A stretch of 64,000 bases of DNA from Basidiobolus meristosporus CBS 931.73 (Eukaryota > Basidiobolomycota > Basidiobolomycetes > Basidiobolales > Basidiobolaceae), in assembly GCA_002104905.1 (NCBI GenBank), contig MCFE01000216.1:1-64000 (forward strand), given 5' to 3'. The notes beneath the pieces are model-generated. The model worked only from the letters and a program-made list of their open reading frames with translations. It made no database searches and was not told the DNA's origin. The position numbers and the translations under genes are program-made. Shown here piece after piece: positions 23,261 through 34,028 of the stretch; position 1 is the first letter of the stretch, and every line of letters begins with the position of its first letter.

Positions 23261-26200
23261 AAGATAGACTATTCATATCTGCACTAAATATGACCACAAA
23301 CAAGGATTCTTAGACGTGGTATATTGACTCTGGAGCTTCTCAACACTTTACACACCAAAAAGAACTTTTTACCCAATATCAAGAAATTCCAATTAAGAAG
23401 GTTTTCATGGGTGACAATAGAACACTTGATGCAGTGGGAGAAGGAACTATCCAAGTAAACCTTAGAAGCAGTGAAGGAAGCCATACACTGACCTTTAAAG
23501 AAGTACTCTATGTACCAGAAATAGCCAAGAACCTACTCTCTGTAAGCAAGGCCACAGCAGAAGGACTCAGTTTCAGTTTTGACAATTCTGGATGCAGGAT
23601 CACTGATCAAAATGGTGCTCATATTGCTTTGGGCATCAGAGATCAGAATCTATACAAGTTGACTTATATTCCATCATATCTGGAAGCCAATATAAGTAAC
23701 TTAAGTGAAGAAACACCAATGCTTTGGCACAGGAGATTTGGGCACATCAATTTTGATTATTTGTGCAAAATGATCAAAGATCAGCTAATTTCTGGAGTAA
23801 AAGTTGATCCCCCAGCTAATTTGGAGCACTGTGAAGCCTACATATATGGGAAACAAGCCAGACAGCCGTTCAAGAGCTCTGGGTTAATCAAAACTAAGAA
23901 AAAATTAGATCTAATTCACTCAGATCTGTGTGGACCTATGCAAAATTTATCCTTGGGCGGGATGAAGCATTTAATCACTTTTATTGATGATTATACAAGA
24001 TATACATGGGTCTACTTCATGGAGAGAAAGGAAGAGGCTCTGTCTAAGTTCAGGGAGTTTAAAGCCATGGTGGAGAGAGAAACTGGTGAAAAAATCAAGA
24101 AAATATGCTCTGACAATGGTGGAGAATATACCTCAAAACTCTTCATCCACTTCTGCAAAATTCATGGGATAAAGCAAGAGACTACTGTACCATACTCCCC
24201 ACAGCAAAATGGAGTAGCAGAACAAGCTAACAGATCAATAATTCATATGGCAAGATCTATGATCCATGATCAAAAATTATCCCATGATTATTGGGCGGAA
24301 TCAGTTGCCACTGCTGTATACCTCAAAAATAGGAGTTATAACAGAATACTTTGTGATTCTACTCCATTTGAAGCATGGTATGGATACAGACCAAGTGCAG
24401 AACATCTAAGAATATTTGGGTGTACAGCATATGCCAAAAAACTGGCCGGAAATCAGTCAAAATTTGAGCCAAAAAGTGTAAAATGCATATTTTTGGGCTA
24501 CTGCAATGAGAGTAAGGCATACAGACTCTACAATACCAAAGCAAAGAAGCTGATCAAGTCCAGGGATGTGTTGTTTGATGAAAATTCAAAATTTTCACAA
24601 AAAATGACATCAGATGATGACAAAAATTTGATCTCAAGTCCACCAATTGTTAGGATTGAATCAGAGCAAAACAATGAAAATTTTTTCACTCCAGAGGACT
24701 CTACAACCGTGGTCAGCCTGAATCAGTGCCCAGGAATATCCCAGAAGTGATCATTCCAGTATCAAATGCCCGGAGATCCAATTGGACAAGAAATAGCCCA
24801 AATTACTATATCAATGAGGGTACAAACTTAGCCTATGCCTATTCAGTCCATATTGATGAACCCCAGACTGTAAAAGAGGCCCTAAATAGCCCTCAGACAA
24901 AGTTTTGGGGATCTGCAATGACTGAGGAATATCAGGCCCTAATGGAAAAGCAAACTTGGGACTTAGTCAAATTACCAATCAACCAAAAATCAATTGGATG
25001 CAGATGGGTCTTCAAGACAAAATACAAGGCTGATGGCACAATTGAAAGATACAAAGCAAGACTTGTAGCCAAAGGATACTCTCAAACAAAAGGACTTGAC
25101 TATACTGAGACCTTTGCACCGGTAGCCAAGTTTAACTCCATCAGATTAATATTGGCTATTGCAGCCAAATATAAGTTTTTTATTCATCAAATGGATGTAA
25201 AAACTGCATTTTTGAATGGAGAACTTGATAAGGATGTGTATATGGACCAGCCTGATGGGTTTATTGACCAAGATAACCCCCATTTGGTCTGCAAGCTTAA
25301 AAAGTCACTATATGGTCTCAAACAATCACCAAGAGCCTGGAATTGCAAGATAGATTCTTATTTGGAATCTATGAGTTTCAAAAGAAGTAATGCTGACTAT
25401 AGTATATACTATAAGCCAGATAGAGCAAATCCAGTTCTATTAGCTCTATATGTGGATGATCTTATTATAGCCACCAAAAACCTAGAAACATTGGAAGAGA
25501 CTAAATCCAGCCTATCTCAGGAGTTCAAGATGTCCAATCTAGGAGAACTTAGTTACTACTTAGGGATTAAGTTCTCCATAGACAGAAGTACCCAGACTAT
25601 CACCCTAAGCCAATCCAAGTATATTCAAGATATATTAAAGAAGTACAAAATGGAAGACTGTAAACAGGCAGCTACCCCAATGGAGACAAACCTTAACTTG
25701 GTCAAAACTCAACCAAATCAAGAGAGCTTGGTGCCATCTGAAAGCCCTGACTTTCCTTATCAATCTATGGTCGGCAGTCTGCTGTATATCATGCTTGGAA
25801 CACGTCCAGATATCTCATATTCAGTGGGAGTTGTCAGCCAACATAATCAGAATTATGGATCTGATCATATTGCAGCAGTTAAGCGGATTTTTAGATACCT
25901 AAAAGGAACTGCTGATTTCTGCTTAAGATACACTTATAAGGATTCAGAACAGGATCTTGTGGGATACTCTGATGCTGATTGGGGACAAAATTTGGAACAC
26001 AGAAGATCCACCATAGGATACACCTTTCTTTACTGTAAAGGAGCAATTTCATGGAATTCAAGAAAGCAACCAACCGTAGCACTTTCTACTACAGAGGCAG
26101 AGTATATGGCAGCCTGTGAAGCTACAAAAGAAGCAATGTGGTTAAGAAAGCTCCTTACAGATTTAGGCCTATGTCAAAAAATGCCTATTACTTTATTTCA

Positions 26201-26440
26201 AGATAATCAAGGATATATACAATTAGGTAGAAATCCAACTTTTCATGCTAGAACCAAGCACATAGATATTAGACATCATTTCATACGTGAAGCTATAGAG
26301 AATAACTTAGTTAGCTTAGTTTACTGTCCTACAGATGAAATGATTGCAGACATATTTACCAAACCATTAGCTAGAGACAAGTTTGAATATCTTAGGTCAA
26401 AATTAGGACTAGTCAGTATGAACATTTGGCTGAGTGGGAG
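23261..26440 (+). pseudogene. copia-3 pol (protease, integrase, RT, RNase H)
   Basis: A TAG at 23311-23313 lies just before the protease motif WYIDSGAS. Integrase follows with WHRRFGH, DLIHSDLCGP, SDNGGEY and SPQQNGVAE; the zinc finger reads CEAYIYGK, so one of its two Cys is lost. Small deletions near 24715-24735 change the frame, after which RT (YKARLVAKGYSQ, YVDD near 25447) and RNase H (YSDADWGQ, KHIDIRHHF) are open for 583 codons. The normal stop is mutated to TGG, so the frame enters the LTR. This is the best preserved RT in the window. Confidence 0.9.
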
Positions 26441-26673
26441 TGTTGTAAAAATTTGTGTGCAACATTTTCCTGCATAGTGCAAAATTGTCCATGAACAATC
26501 CTGCCTTCTGGTAGCTATAATATTGTGCACAATTGTTCTTTACAACTGCAGATTGCACCACGCACCCTGGCATGGTACAATGGAACAAGTCTATTCTATA
26601 AATCATCAAGTGAAAACCACATAATCTACTTGTTCTCCAAATCACTTCCAATATCTCCAAGACTCTTACAACA
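26441..26673 (+). repeat. copia-3 3' LTR with Harbinger end inside
   Basis: Only the first 16 bases or so of the LTR (TGTTGTAAAAATTTGT) are present, then about 136 bp of the Harbinger right end (26457-26592, ending CAATGGAACAAGTCT), then ATT and the last 78 bp of the LTR. The Harbinger part matches 15200-15333 very closely. The rest of the LTR and of the transposon is deleted. A tract GAGTGGGAG (26432-26440) precedes it as the polypurine tract. Confidence 0.9.
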
Positions 26674-26678
26674 GTAAG

Positions 26679-27191
26679 TCCCCTGGATCTTACACATTTG
26701 ACAGCAATATTGCCCATTGTGTCAGAAAAGCCAGCTATCTTGCTGATGGCTGTGGTATCTCCAATGCAGATAATAATATGCAATTTGATCTGACAACCAC
26801 TTAATACTATCCTGCTGGAAAGCATACAAAATTCATCCAGCAATAGATACAGATAGCTGTCCAGGTAGTATGGTAACTTAGGCTCAGATACCAGTGAGAC
26901 TACCATCAAATTTCTGCTCTGAAACTGTAAGATAGGCAGGAGATCCAGGTTGATGAGAATTAGTGGCCTGCAGGATTTGCTAGTAGTGTACTTGTTTATT
27001 GACAATCTATCAATTTCCAAGGCAAAGGTATGGTCACATATTAATTCAAAGCAGCCCTTGCCTCCTGGTTGTTTACAATGTTTGCCATCAAATACATTAG
27101 AAATGTTTGAACTTGGTTGATACTGAATGTAGTACTTCATAGCTTCACACTATTTGTTGGCCTACATGAGCTTCTTCAGATGGGATATTAC
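26679..27191 (-). pseudogene. CACTA/TNP2-type relic B, 5' part
   Basis: A minus-strand frame from 27140 includes NISNVFDGKHCKQ, LILINLDLLPILQF, YLDSYLYLLLDEFCML and ISKIAGFS, the same order as relic A. The copia-3 element entered just after the latter block; the frame seems long only because it reads on into the LTR. The first bases, GTAAG at 26674-26678, are the right target-site duplication. Confidence 0.7.
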
Positions 27192-28405
27192 TGTTGTAAA
27201 AATTTGTTATTCCAACTAAATATGCAACTAACTTAGTCACTTAAAGCATTACCCTCAAATTCCAGGGAATACTGACCAAATTCCATGTTGGAATTTACTT
27301 AGAATATTTTACCAAAGTACCAGGTACCCAAAACAAGAAAATTCTCAAAACTGTCCAAAAAGCCCCAAACTTTGCATGCATGCTCTTGGCACCTTTCTTG
27401 ATCTACTTTATATGCTTATTATGCCAAGACCATGTAAAAGTGTGAATACTACCTTTACATTCAACAAATAAATAAGTGAAAACCACATTATCTACTCTCC
27501 TCCCAATCACTTCCAATATCTCCAAGACTCTTACAACAAGTTATGAGCCCCAAGCTGTCACTCTTTGCAATGTCTACTACTGCTGTTACTGGAATTTTTC
27601 CCTCTGCTGAAAAGCTGGATGGATCTAACTACCAAGTGTGTAAGGCAAAAATTAAGATGCTGCTACAAGAAAGAGGCCTTTGGGATATTGACATGGGAGA
27701 AGAATGCCCTCCTAAAAATGTGGCAAAGGAAGCCTTAAAGTACCAGAAGAAAGAACAAAGTGCCTTTAACTGCATTTGCCTTAATGTTAAAGACAAATAG
27801 CTAATTCAATGCTCAAGAGCAAAGACAGCAAAGAATGCCTGGAAGGCATTAGAAGACACCTACCAGGCATGTTCAGCTGCCAAGAAAATGTATTATGACC
27901 TGATCATTACCGTATCACAAGCCAGGAGATCCAACCAGACTGGAAATAGCCCAAGTTACTATATCAATGAGGGCACAAACTTAGCCTATGCTTATTCAGT
28001 CCATGTTGATGAACCCCTGAATGTAAATGAGGCCCTCAATAGCCCTCAGACAAAGTTCTGGAGATCTGCAATGACCAAGGAGAATTAGGCACTAATGGAA
28101 AATCAAGCTTGGGAATTGGTACCTTCAAATCCTAAGGAATACTGACCAAATTCCTTGTAGGGATTTACTTAGAATATTTTCACCAAACTACCAGGTACCC
28201 TGAGCATGAAAATTCTCAAAGTTGTCCAAACAGCCCCAAACTTTGCACACATGTTCTTGGGACCTTCTTCAGCCTATTTTTCAGGTTTGTTATGCCAAGA
28301 CCATGTAAAAGTGTAAATACTACTTTTACATTCAATAAACCATTAAGTGAAACCATGTAATCTACATGTTGTCCCAATCACTTCCAATATCTCCAGACTC
28401 CAACA
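27192..28405 (+). mobile_element. copia-4: internally deleted copia derivative
   Basis: A 347-bp 5' LTR (27192-27538), a primer site with one change (AGTTATGAGCCC), the first part of gag (27543-27800, TAG at 27798), then a jump from gag AAKK to the pol segment before RT (SQARRSNQTGNSPSYY at about 27915), then a 3' LTR missing its first 60 bases (28120-28405). Protease, integrase and most of RT are deleted. It is non-autonomous and dead, and useful as an outgroup because its gag start has no frameshift. Confidence 0.8.
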
Positions 28406-29776
28406 ATAGAAACACCAATGCTTTGGTACAAGAGATTTGGACACACCAATTTTGATTATGTGCACAAAATGACAAAAGATCAGCTAATTTCTGGTGTAAA
28501 AATTGATCCCCCAGCTAATGTGGAGCACTGTGAAGCCTGCATATATATGGAAAACATGCCCAACAACTGTTCAAGAGCTCTGGGTTAATCAAAACTAAGA
28601 AAAAACCTAGACCTAATCCACTCAGATCTGCATGAACCTATGCAAAATTTATCCTTAGGCAGGATGAAGTATTTAATCACTTTTACTGATGATTATGCAA
28701 GATACACATGGGTCCACTTCATGGAGAGAAAGGAAGAAGCTCTGTCTAAGTACAGGGAGCTTAAAGCCATGGTGGAGAGAGAAACTGGTGAAAAAATCAA
28801 GAAAATATGCTCTGCCAAGGGTGGAGAATAAACCTCAATACTCTTCATCCACTTCTGCAACATTAATGTGATAAAGCAAGAGATTACTGTACCATACTCC
28901 CCACAGCAAGATGGAGTAGCAGAACTTGCAAAGAGCTCATAATCTATATGGCAAGATCAATGATCTATGCTTGAAGTTATCCTATGATTTTTGGGCAGAA
29001 TCAGTTGCCATAGCTGTATACCTTAAAAATAGGAGTTATAGCAGAATAACTTGTGATTCTACTCCATCTGATGCATGGTATGACTACAGGCCAAGTGCAG
29101 AACATCTAAGAATATTTGAATGTACAGCATATACCAAGAAACTGCCCAGAAATTAGTCAAATTTGAGCCAAAAAGTGTAAACGCATATTTTTGGGCTACT
29201 GCAATGAGAGTAAAGCATACAGAGTCTACAATACCAAAGCAAAGAAGCAATCAAGTCCAGGGATGTGTTGTTTGATGAAAATTCAAAACTTTCACAAAAA
29301 ATGACAACAGATGATGACAAAAATCTGATATCACGTTCACCAATTTTCAGGATTGAATCAGAGCAAAACAAAAAAAAATTTGACTCCAGAGGACTCTACC
29401 ACTGTGGTTCAGCCAGAATCAGAGCCCAGGAATATCTCAGAAGCAATCATTTCAATGTCAAATGCCTGCAGATCCAATCATACATGAAATAGCCCAAATT
29501 ACTATATCAATGAGGGTACAAACTTAGCCTATGCCTGTTCATTCCATGTTAATGAGCTCTAGACTGTAAAGGAGGCCCTAAATAGCCCTCAGACAAGGTT
29601 TTGAAGATCTGCAATGACTGAGGAATATCAGGCCCTAATGGAAAATCAAACTTGGGACTTGGTCAAATTACCAATCAACCAGAAATCAGTTGGATGCAGA
29701 TGAGTCTTCAGCACAAAATACAAGGCAGATGGTATAATTGAAAGATACAAAGCAAGACTTGTGGCCAAAGGATACA
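28406..29776 (+). pseudogene. copia-5: integrase to RT fragment
   Basis: A heavily decayed pol piece begins at the integrase zinc finger (ETPMLWYKRFGHTN-like) and ends in the RT N-terminus. Blocks readable in pieces are TDDYARYTWVHF, SVAIAVYLKNRS and KYKADGIIERYK, with many stops and small indels. It has no LTR of its own and abuts other copia debris on both sides. Confidence 0.8.
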
Positions 29777-30501
29777 TCTTGGACTCATGACCTGTTGTAA
29801 GAGTCTTGGAGATATTGGAAGTGATTTGGGAATAAGTAGATTATGTGATTTTCACTTGATAATTTATTGAATGTAAGTGCAGTATTTATACTTTTACATA
29901 ACCTTGGCATAGAGAAAGTGTATAATATATACAATATGTTGAAGAAGGTCCCAAGAACAAGTGTGCAAGATATGGGGCTGCTTAGATAACTTTGAGAATA
30001 TTCATGTCTTGGGTACCTTATATTTGTTGTAAAAATTTGTATTTCCACCTAAATATTCACCTAACTTGGTCACTTAGATTATTACCTTCAAATCCTAGAG
30101 AATACTGACCAAATTCCTTGTTGGGATTTACTTAGAATATTTTCACCAAAATACCAGGTACCCAGATCATGAAAATTCTCAAAGTTGTCCAAACAGCCCC
30201 AAACTTTGCACACATGTTCTTGGGACCTTCCTTAACCTATTCTGCGTGTTTGTAATGCCAAGACCAGGTAAAAGTATAAATACTATTTTTTATTCAATAA
30301 ATCATTAAGTGAAAACCACATAATCTACTTGTTCTCTCAATCACTTCCAATATCTCCAACACTCTTACAACAATACTTTGATGAATATATTTGAAGTAAA
30401 CCTCAACAACATATTTGGCCAATATTCTCTAAGATCTGTAGGTAATGATTAACTAACTAAGTTAGGTGAATAGTTGGGTGGAATTACAAACTTTTACAAC
30501 A
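29777..30501 (-). repeat. minus-strand copia LTR with primer site, split by another LTR
   Basis: TGTTGTAAGAGTCTTGG (29793) is the complement of an LTR end and the complement of the LTR start ends at 30501 (TTTTACAACA). The LTR is broken at 30024/30373 by a plus-strand LTR. Just outside, GGACTCATGACC (29781-29792) is the complement of a degenerate primer site, so this was a 5' LTR of a minus-strand element otherwise lost. Confidence 0.8.
30025..30372 (+). repeat. solo copia LTR nested in an opposite LTR
   Basis: A complete 348-bp LTR, TGTTGTAAAAATTTG to CTCTTACAACA, without internal sequence. It is flanked by ATATT (30020-30024) and ATACT (30373-30377), a target-site duplication with one change. 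It formed by recombination between the two LTRs of a lost element. Confidence 0.85.
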
Positions 30502-30706
30502 AGAACATGCAAACAGATCAAAAATTGCTCTGCTAAGATCTATGATCCATGATCCAAAATCATCCTATGATTTTTAGGTGGAATGAGTTGATACAGCTGT
30601 ATATCTTAAAATAGGAGTTGTAGCAGAATACTTCATGATTCTACTCCATATGAGGCATGGTATTGATATAAGCAAAGTGCAGAGCACCTAAGAATATTTG
30701 GTTACT
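30502..30706 (+). pseudogene. copia-6: short integrase fragment
   Basis: About 205 bp match the end of the integrase core of copia-3 (24220-24420), from the region after the catalytic Glu to EHLRIFG. It marks the right edge of the retroelement debris. Confidence 0.75.
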
Positions 30707-31773
30707 TGTTTTCCAATTTACCTCCAACAAGTCCAGAATGCATGCTGTAATATTCAATATGTAATACTTGCTTGCCCAAAAGCTCAAATATGAGAACCAG
30801 TTTGCCATATATAAATGTTTTGCATTAACCGTGGTTACTGCGCCATGAAAAATATCTATTAGATCTTTTTGGCAGGTGTGTATAGTATATATTTGCTCCA
30901 TATTTCTTGGCATTCTTCAAAAATGATTAACAAATCATGATGGGTATATATTCAAATAGAAGTTAGTTGCAGAGTGAAATTAGGAGTAATACACAGTTAC
31001 ACCACTTATTTACAGCTGTCAGTAACTTTTCTTTTAGCATGAAAGGCAAATGCAAGTCACAACCTGAACCAAAAAGGATGAATGGAGGAGCTACCAATAT
31101 TAAGAATTCCTCCTAATGAAGTATAGACTAACAACCAATAGGTAGGGGACTAGTTTGGACTTTGTGTAGAAGTACCATTCAACCAGCAACTAATGTAAGC
31201 CCCAAAAACGATCCATAAATGTTGCGGGGCAGAAAACTACAAACAAACCGTACACCTCCACTTAATTAGCTCGCACTTCAGCCTTACAGAATAAATCCTA
31301 AAAGGACAATGGCTCAAGCAACAATTTGACCAACTCTGAGGAAACGAACTCTTTGTCAGTGGAAGGACAATGATTCTCGAATATATGTAGCGTACAGTAG
31401 GTATTACGAAGTGTGCACAATCAGAAACATAAGTTGATTCAGTGGCATAGACATAAAGCAGAGATAATTTAGTAGATGTGAGTCAATGGGCCCACTCCAA
31501 TCACTCAATCACATCGTAGATAAGCCTAATTCTAATGTTACACCACAATGTCACACACTCCAACAAGATAAACCAGTAATGCGGAATGAGGTCAAATAAA
31601 ACTTTAGTTACGCTGAGAATAAGCAAAGCCTTGTTGGCGATTTTTCATTATTTGGCTGATGTTGGATTGTTCCAATCACCGATACTGATTAACCGCTCAT
31701 ATAACTCGCCTTTTTTCATTGCCCGCCTTCATTTCTCTTAGTACCTTCGATTAACCACCCAAGTTTGCAAAGG
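30707..31773. other. boundary between repeat island and gene region; ZIP gene upstream region
   Basis: No element or gene is recognisable. A 90-codon minus-strand frame (30641-30913) overlaps the copia fragment and is not credible. The last 150 bp are the likely promoter of the ZIP gene. Confidence 0.4.
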
Positions 31774-32760
31774 ATGGATGCTTTCCTTTGGCTTTGTTTG
31801 CTCTGTCTAGCGATGTTTGCCGGTTCTTTCGTCGCTGGCAGCATTCCTCTTTCCTTTCGTTTGTCCGAAGATAAGCTGAAGATCTTGACGGCATTCGGGG
31901 CTGGCCTTCTAATCGGAACCGCTTTGATTGTTATTATTCCTGAAGGGGTTGAGACCATTTATAGCATCAATGAGGCCCCTTCGACCACCGGCTTTGAGAT
32001 CCCTCAGACTACCTCCCTTGCGGCCACCTCACTGGAGAAGCGCTTCGAAAGCTTAGTGTCACGCGATCTTAACCCCAAGGACATCGGAGAGCCATACAGT
32101 GAGATTCTACCCACCGAGGTTCACATAAACCCACACAAGCATATCGGGGCCGCTTTGGCACTTGGATTTGCCTTTATGCTTGTTGTTGAACAGTTTGGTA
32201 CTCATAAGCATCCCCAGAGTACCCACGTTAGTCTTACGGATTTCAGTGAGATGTCGGAGCCTCTCCCCCCAGTTAAACAAAAGTCCACAGCAACCATTGG
32301 CCTGATCGTTCACGCGGCAGCCGATGGAATCGCCTTAGGTGCCGCCTCGGCCTCCCAGCAACCGTCGCTCGAGTTCCTAGTATTCATTGCCATTATGTTG
32401 CATAAATCCACGTCCGCTTTTGGGCTGACCGCTTTCTTGCTATCGGAAGGCCGGGCAAGAAATGTCGTTCGTAAGCATCTCCTGGTCTTCTCTTTGGCTG
32501 CCCCAGTTGGCGCCATACTCACCTATCTATTAATCAATGCCCGTCCCGCCGATTCGATCACTACTCAGCTGTGGACCGGGGTGGTGCTATTATTCTCCGC
32601 TGGCACTTTCCTCTTCGTGGCAGTGGTTCATAGTCTGGGGGAGATCTACAAGACTTCCACCGCTGGCCATTCGGACTCCTCCCTCGGGCTGGTGCAGGTG
32701 CTGTGTATCATGGCCGGGATTTTCTTTCCACTGTTGATCTCAATAGACCATGGTCATTGA
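31774..32760 (+). CDS. ZIP-family metal transporter, ZIP9/Atx2-like
   Basis: The 328-residue intronless protein has the length and order of SLC39A9 (ZIP9) and yeast Atx2, which move zinc or manganese out of the Golgi lumen into the cytosol. An N-terminal hydrophobic helix (residues about 2-24) is followed by a second (AFGAGLLIGTALIVIIPEG), a loop, and the metal-site helices. Helix 4 carries VHAAADGIALGAA and helix 5 carries IAIMLHKSTSAFGL, with the His and Asp that bind metal. The C-terminus ends SIDHGH, like the family. The start at 31774 is the first ATG and begins directly before the first helix. Seven or eight membrane segments are apparent. The subfamily call is firm; the transported ion is inference. 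Confidence 0.9.
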   Translation: MDAFLWLCLLCLAMFAGSFVAGSIPLSFRLSEDKLKILTAFGAGLLIGTALIVIIPEGVETIYSINEAPSTTGFEIPQTTSLAATSLEKRFESLVSRDLNPKDIGEPYSEILPTEVHINPHKHIGAALALGFAFMLVVEQFGTHKHPQSTHVSLTDFSEMSEPLPPVKQKSTATIGLIVHAAADGIALGAASASQQPSLEFLVFIAIMLHKSTSAFGLTAFLLSEGRARNVVRKHLLVFSLAAPVGAILTYLLINARPADSITTQLWTGVVLLFSAGTFLFVAVVHSLGEIYKTSTAGHSDSSLGLVQVLCIMAGIFFPLLISIDHGH

Positions 32761-33053
32761 TGTATTTATTCACACTGTAACTGGGATATTTTGGTGCCTC
32801 CTGCTTGTACAATAAATCGTATTGATTGAACTTCACGGAAATGTGCAGAGCTTTCTCCAGCGAGAACAGCAAATCGGCCGTTTGGTAGAAAATATCCATC
32901 GTACAGCGTACAAGCGACCTTGTGCAACTACGGCTAGGGCCATAAGAATAATCCATCAGATCAGGTGAACCATCTTGATGTCGATGAAATTTATTGTTTA
33001 TGAAATGTTACAGTGAATGTCGAATGTGGAGCGGGACCGTAGCGGCACTCGTT

Positions 33054-33609
33054 CTAAGCGGCAACCTTGAGGGCCTCGTCTTCGGGTTGCTTCTTATCTT
33101 GAAGATAGTGGTGGTTAACAAAGCGGAAGGCCTGGGTTAGCTGAGCACCTTCGTTGGTGAAGTGGCAGGCGAAGAGAAGGTAGTTCACTGGCTTGACAAC
33201 CAAGGCAAAGCGCATGAAAAGGGCCGAGTACAAGCAGAGAGCTAGAATTGAGCATTGGCCATGAGTACTTGTTAGCTTGTCTGGCCTAGAGTTGTATTCG
33301 AGCTACCTGTGGTCATCTTTCCCGAAATCATCTCAGGGTCTTTGTTGATATCAGCCAAGGCTGCCAAGGGGATTCCCCAGTTAGCAACAGGTCCCCAGAA
33401 ATGCTATGTGGGCGAATTGGTGAGTCGATGGAGGACAAGGGGAGGCAGCAAGGCTTTTCTACTTACAGTACTAGTTGGTGGGAAAGGTGGTTCGAGAGTT
33501 GTTGGCAACGGTTAGTAAGGGAGCAGACATACAGTCATGGGCCGTTACCATACCTGCAAAGATAGTTTCTGGTTTCGGCACTGAAGAGTCTGGAGGCGAA
33601 GGAGGCCAT
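33054..33609 (-). CDS. MPC1: mitochondrial pyruvate carrier subunit 1
   Basis: Four exons (33609-33554, 33470-33467, 33403-33307, 33241-33054) encode 114 residues, the usual MPC1 size. MPC1 pairs with MPC2 or MPC3 in the inner mitochondrial membrane to import pyruvate. Diagnostic stretches are [49 protein letters not shown] and TNEGAQL. The family motif STHFWGP is restored only if a 4-base exon TACT (33467-33470) is included, between introns of 83 and 63 bases with GT-AG ends. Skipping it shifts the frame. It is read toward the ZIP gene (tail to tail, about 290 bp apart). Confidence 0.92.
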
Positions 33610-34028
33610 TTTAGGAGCAGATCTTGGTGAAAATGAAATGCCCACCGTCGGAGAAGCGGGCCCCATATATAAGTGTTCACTTGCAATGCAACCGAGGCAA
33701 CCCGATCTGTTAGATGCGCCACGAAATGGAGAAGATTGTGTAACTTGCTCCATGAAGGTGATAGAGGCCAGCAAACTGATTATCCTCCAGATGAATATGA
33801 AGCTACATCAAGCCCTGTGTGAGCCATCTGATCTGCAAATCTAACTTCGCCATACTCCCCACCCGATTGCGCGGTTAATTAAATCAACGCTTTAGTCATG
33901 GATTAAACTCACTGATGTTTTGAATTTGTCCCCGAATCCAGGTGGCCTGACTGTTTACCATTGAATTTTCGTGTGGTTCACGAAGATAACCAGTAGCTTA
34001 CCCATTCCTCGCTTTATGAATCGCTCAG
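33610..34028. promoter_or_regulatory. divergent promoter between MPC1 and the Cep57-like gene
   Basis: About 420 bp between two start codons that point away from each other; it must hold both promoters. A TATATA stretch at about 33665 lies 55 bp upstream of the MPC1 start. No other element is recognisable. Confidence 0.5.

Larger units (their letters stand above)
22108..26673 (+). mobile_element. copia-3: full-length Ty1/copia element with target-site duplication
   Basis: The 5' LTR is at 22108-22455 and the 3' LTR at 26441-26673. A 5-bp duplication GTAAG flanks the element (22103-22107 and 26674-26678), so these are the true ends. Gag and pol lie between. The element sits in a minus-strand CACTA relic whose sequence continues across it. 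It is defective in gag and pol. Its two LTRs differ: the 3' one is shortened and contains the end of the Harbinger transposon. Confidence 0.9.
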
